Below, one piece after another: positions 62,701-64,000 of a DNA stretch of 64,000 bases. The position numbers and the translations under genes are program-made. The first letter of the stretch is position 1. Each line of letters opens with the position of its first letter. The notes beneath the pieces are model-generated. The model was not told the origin of the DNA. It searched no databases and saw only the letters and a list, made by a program, of their open reading frames with translations. This DNA is from Paracoccaceae bacterium (GTDB taxonomy: Bacteria; Pseudomonadota; Alphaproteobacteria; Rhodobacterales; Rhodobacteraceae): positions 36,385 to 100,384 of the forward strand of contig PAQV01000007.1 of the NCBI GenBank assembly GCA_002709405.1, read 5' to 3'.

Positions 62701-64000
62701 CCAATGATCCCGCCAATTGCCGGTAGGACTCGCCGCGCTGCTCAATGTAGTCGTCTTTCAAAATGTCGCTGGAAAGGGAGCTTGCGAAGGCCCCTGCCAC
62801 ATCAGACAGGCTCTCGCGCCGGGCGATTAGTGCGAAAATGCTCAGCTTCTCGCTCAGGGAGAACTGGTTCGCTTCGACGATCCCTATAAGCTCTTCCGCT
62901 TCTCGTTTTTCGACGGTCTCACAATGCCGAAGCAATATCTTAACCAATCCAAATCCGGCATGGCGAGCAACATTGTCTCTCCCCGTTTGGGCTTTCCAAT
63001 GTACATCTGGCCGCAGCGTTGACTTCCAAATCGCCAAGTAAGTCGCCAGAATACTGTTAGATATAACATGTCCAGAAAGAACAGCACTCTCTATCGGCTT
63101 TACAAGTTGCAGGATGCATGAGACGCCTTTGACAATGTTGTCTCGATCACGTTCTGAGAACTGCTTGCGCTTATCAGCTGGTTTGCCCCTCCGTTGATTG
63201 CGGTGTTTTTCTATGACTGTGAGGCTATCGAGCAAGTCTTTTAGATCAGCCTCTGAACCGATCAGCTTCGCCTTTCGCGTTACTTCTACGTCCTCTGGTA
63301 TCAGGTGGCGAAACGACAAGGGCTTACCTGCAGACCACGCCCCGACGCATGCAGATTGAACCGGCATCCATATTCTATCGATGCCGTGCCGCTCGCCGTA
63401 ATCATAGCTTGATGGCCGCCGGTGGCGATACAGCTTGTGCACCCGCTTTGCTGATAGCTTGGAGTTCAGGATTATGGAGGCCATTGCCGCACTGGAGACC
63501 GCGCCTTGCAGTTCCATCTCGTAGTCTGAATGGTCCTCCGGCACGGTCTTCCTGTACCGCTCCGAAAGAGTGCTCGCCGCTCGCGAGACCGCTCTCAGCC
63601 TGCTTTTCGAAAGGCCACAGTCGTTCGCTAGAAGCCCGATCTGGAGGGTGAGGGACAGGCACCTCTTCGAGGCCGCGAATTTGGCAAGAGTCTTCAACGC
63701 CTCACTTCCATTCGCTGCTTCGTGCTGCGCGCACAGCGTGATCAACTCTTCGATCACAGATAGCGCAAACCTGAAGCGCCAAATTTGCATGTTGCGATTA
63801 AATGACGAGAACTCATTCTTCAACACACTCAGGAACATCACCGCAGCAATATCTGATGCTTCAGGACCCGAGCGCTGAATCCTTTTGGCCTCGTCATGAT
63901 TGTGAAGATACCAATTTATCCAGCCAATTGCCCTGTTCTGATGGATGCGCGCTTCGTCAAGTTCACCTGAAAAACTGTACGCGAGGATGAGGCGCGCATC
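59777..64000 (-). CDS. Very large protein of unknown function, 5' truncated by the window edge
   Basis: At least 1407 residues: the frame stays open from the window edge (minus strand) to the stop at 59777, so the first ATG inside the window (63838) or GTG (63841) is not the true start. Base composition is much lower in GC than all other genes here. The protein is soluble, with no signal peptide or membrane segment in the visible part, and mostly helical; DSDAFVRWRAARSLKGMVDVG looks like a HEAT repeat and other helical pairs recur through the middle. The C-terminal about 330 residues are different, rich in Trp, Tyr and charge (FGFDYDFDKYKVSNLARLFG, NPWKEWLRENDVSFEDGSWL, RYWFAKKAS) and seem a separate globular domain. 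No P-loop is visible, but it could lie upstream. I do not recognise the family. Size, repeats and foreign composition resemble STAND/NACHT-type defence proteins; that is inference only. Confidence 0.85.
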   Translation of the reverse strand, partial: DARLILAYSFSGELDEARIHQNRAIGWINWYLHNHDEAKRIQRSGPEASDIAAVMFLSVLKNEFSSFNRNMQIWRFRFALSVIEELITLCAQHEAANGSEALKTLAKFAASKRCLSLTLQIGLLANDCGLSKSRLRAVSRAASTLSERYRKTVPEDHSDYEMELQGAVSSAAMASIILNSKLSAKRVHKLYRHRRPSSYDYGERHGIDRIWMPVQSACVGAWSAGKPLSFRHLIPEDVEVTRKAKLIGSEADLKDLLDSLTVIEKHRNQRRGKPADKRKQFSERDRDNIVKGVSCILQLVKPIESAVLSGHVISNSILATYLAIWKSTLRPDVHWKAQTGRDNVARHAGFGLVKILLRHCETVEKREAEELIGIVEANQFSLSEKLSIFALIARRESLSDVAGAFASSLSSDILKDDYIEQRGESYRQLAGSLVPMSIAEAQEYYSQGLAQLDQMGGDDFDLIYSALHYAAGQPGGYIRPELSHRLMNLCQTIFQHEPSKFGWTLFGRAASSSIGFPAIYKLIRWFDQDVVDYSYGLPQLACYLAKAGRLDPRRAAVLLSVCEDHGWHEWQVGKGLSDLISVAKPEDREAIFSLVAGKLDSEHSFGGWPTLWESLLDCVDAFEEIGDDALRDRLRGLRDAARHERDLENARLNHSGTVTDQSLHVGTRKQTDESREEAFSAILARFDPTSANSLDEALQEIRANELLQFDYRKRLFDEIRETCLYSKRLNFVEALCESAELEFDSALGLIIEYVKAWADTTAHVRNNVPGLIKRLFAFKGSELFDLRYSGISQQIYRLSELCGDPKFVLQSVLETIAKERLELGGDEWLQLATSLCGHTDPSTALEAFESLLLSSAAKVGDEIGEGSYQSAFAGKSSESEVLADIIWHLLGDSDAFVRWRAARSLKGMVDVGLIEDVEQLLDRFDVNENASLTSDSHHFAFLNSQQWLLMGIARAALHHGEELEALEQRLKALVHRPGLHVLNRLHLARCLTNTEGDGVASSQGTELLSEIRTPPNGVIERNGWPGKKDRRIDFGFDYDFDKYKVSNLARLFGISDNEASDCIADEVIQKWPDAKSMSDFPGGIRYRHRGDDRFETYRDHVQKHALLHAATTLVKSRPVARASYDSEDKNPWKEWLRENDVSFEDGSWLFDHKDDVPAQARQNLLGERKGSQETLVDDEALFRKVGFPEGSEDGFLPLCGEWKSPDGVFVRFMSALVKERGAVGQCAKFSKTPEYDLWLPSFQSDGRVDRYAGKTPFSPLIWEPEKYPIGIDERDEWATRGALARPRLGLALNKLLGLTPDDDERHWRDRANRFALKSEVWGEWRPDPDSHRSRYQDEGAILWAKHAWLNDALKSYRQSLIFKFSFSKYKSSNSYDDSTGVRGLYVGLKRGGEAPRYWFAKKASKTI

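Noticed and set aside
1..64000. CRISPR arrays, tRNA/rRNA genes, insertion sequences, prophage genes
   Set aside because: Searched by eye on both strands; no regularly spaced repeats, cloverleaf-like genes, transposases or integrases found.

Overview
The window is high-GC DNA, most likely from an alphaproteobacterium of the Rhodobacterales. This is inferred from the codon and base bias, a DUF1489 gene next to an adenosylcobalamin-dependent ribonucleotide reductase, a glucosylglycerol pathway, and the unusual load of solute-binding-protein transporters: one peptide-type ABC, one TRAP, one tripartite tricarboxylate (TTT), one iron/phosphonate-like ABC and one YtfQ-type sugar ABC. I found no tRNA, rRNA, CRISPR array or insertion sequence.

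Layout. 1-1908: 3' part of a hybrid histidine kinase. 1892-7529: exopolysaccharide genes (outer-membrane export lipoprotein, divergent from a flippase and three glycosyltransferases). 7614-17336 and 17386-18942: a MalT/LuxR-like regulator, then a peptide-type ABC transporter with a hydantoinase-A-like protein and two tandem DUF917 (S-methyl-thiohydantoin desulfurase family) proteins. 19161-22849: a TRAP transporter with an isocitrate-lyase-superfamily enzyme. 22923-23954: acetylpolyamine amidohydrolase. 24117-29009: a phosphorelay cluster of three kinases and two stand-alone receivers, opened by a kinase whose membrane domain matches the plant ethylene receptor ETR1. 29081-29866: a phosphodiesterase.

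29975-38233 reads as one catabolic unit: TctDE two-component system plus a periplasmic protein, divergent from tctCBA, a family III CoA-transferase and a citryl-CoA-lyase-like protein (sense, import, activate, cleave). 38301-41788 is a three-gene operon for the compatible solute glucosylglycerol: gpsA, a HAD phosphatase and ggpS. 42030-45003 holds tag, a small cytochrome c lipoprotein, an iron-type alcohol dehydrogenase and a thioesterase. 45184-48949 is an iron/phosphonate-like ABC system whose ATPase gene converges on the other two genes. 49105-51084: a GST and an intracellular PHA depolymerase. 51089-56394 is a galactofuranose-type (YtfQRT-YjfF) sugar transporter operon with its own GntR regulator. 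56656-59504: DUF1489 protein and nrdJ.

From about 59600 to the end the base composition changes (about half G+C in a 60-base sample at 61021, against 44 of 60 at 1021). This stretch is filled by a single very large protein, 5'-truncated at the window edge, with HEAT-like helical repeats and no family I can name. It is the best candidate for an accessory, possibly defence-related, gene. The strongest other leads are the ETR1-like sensor, the glucosylglycerol operon, the DUF917/hydantoinase transport operon, and several well-formed operator candidates.
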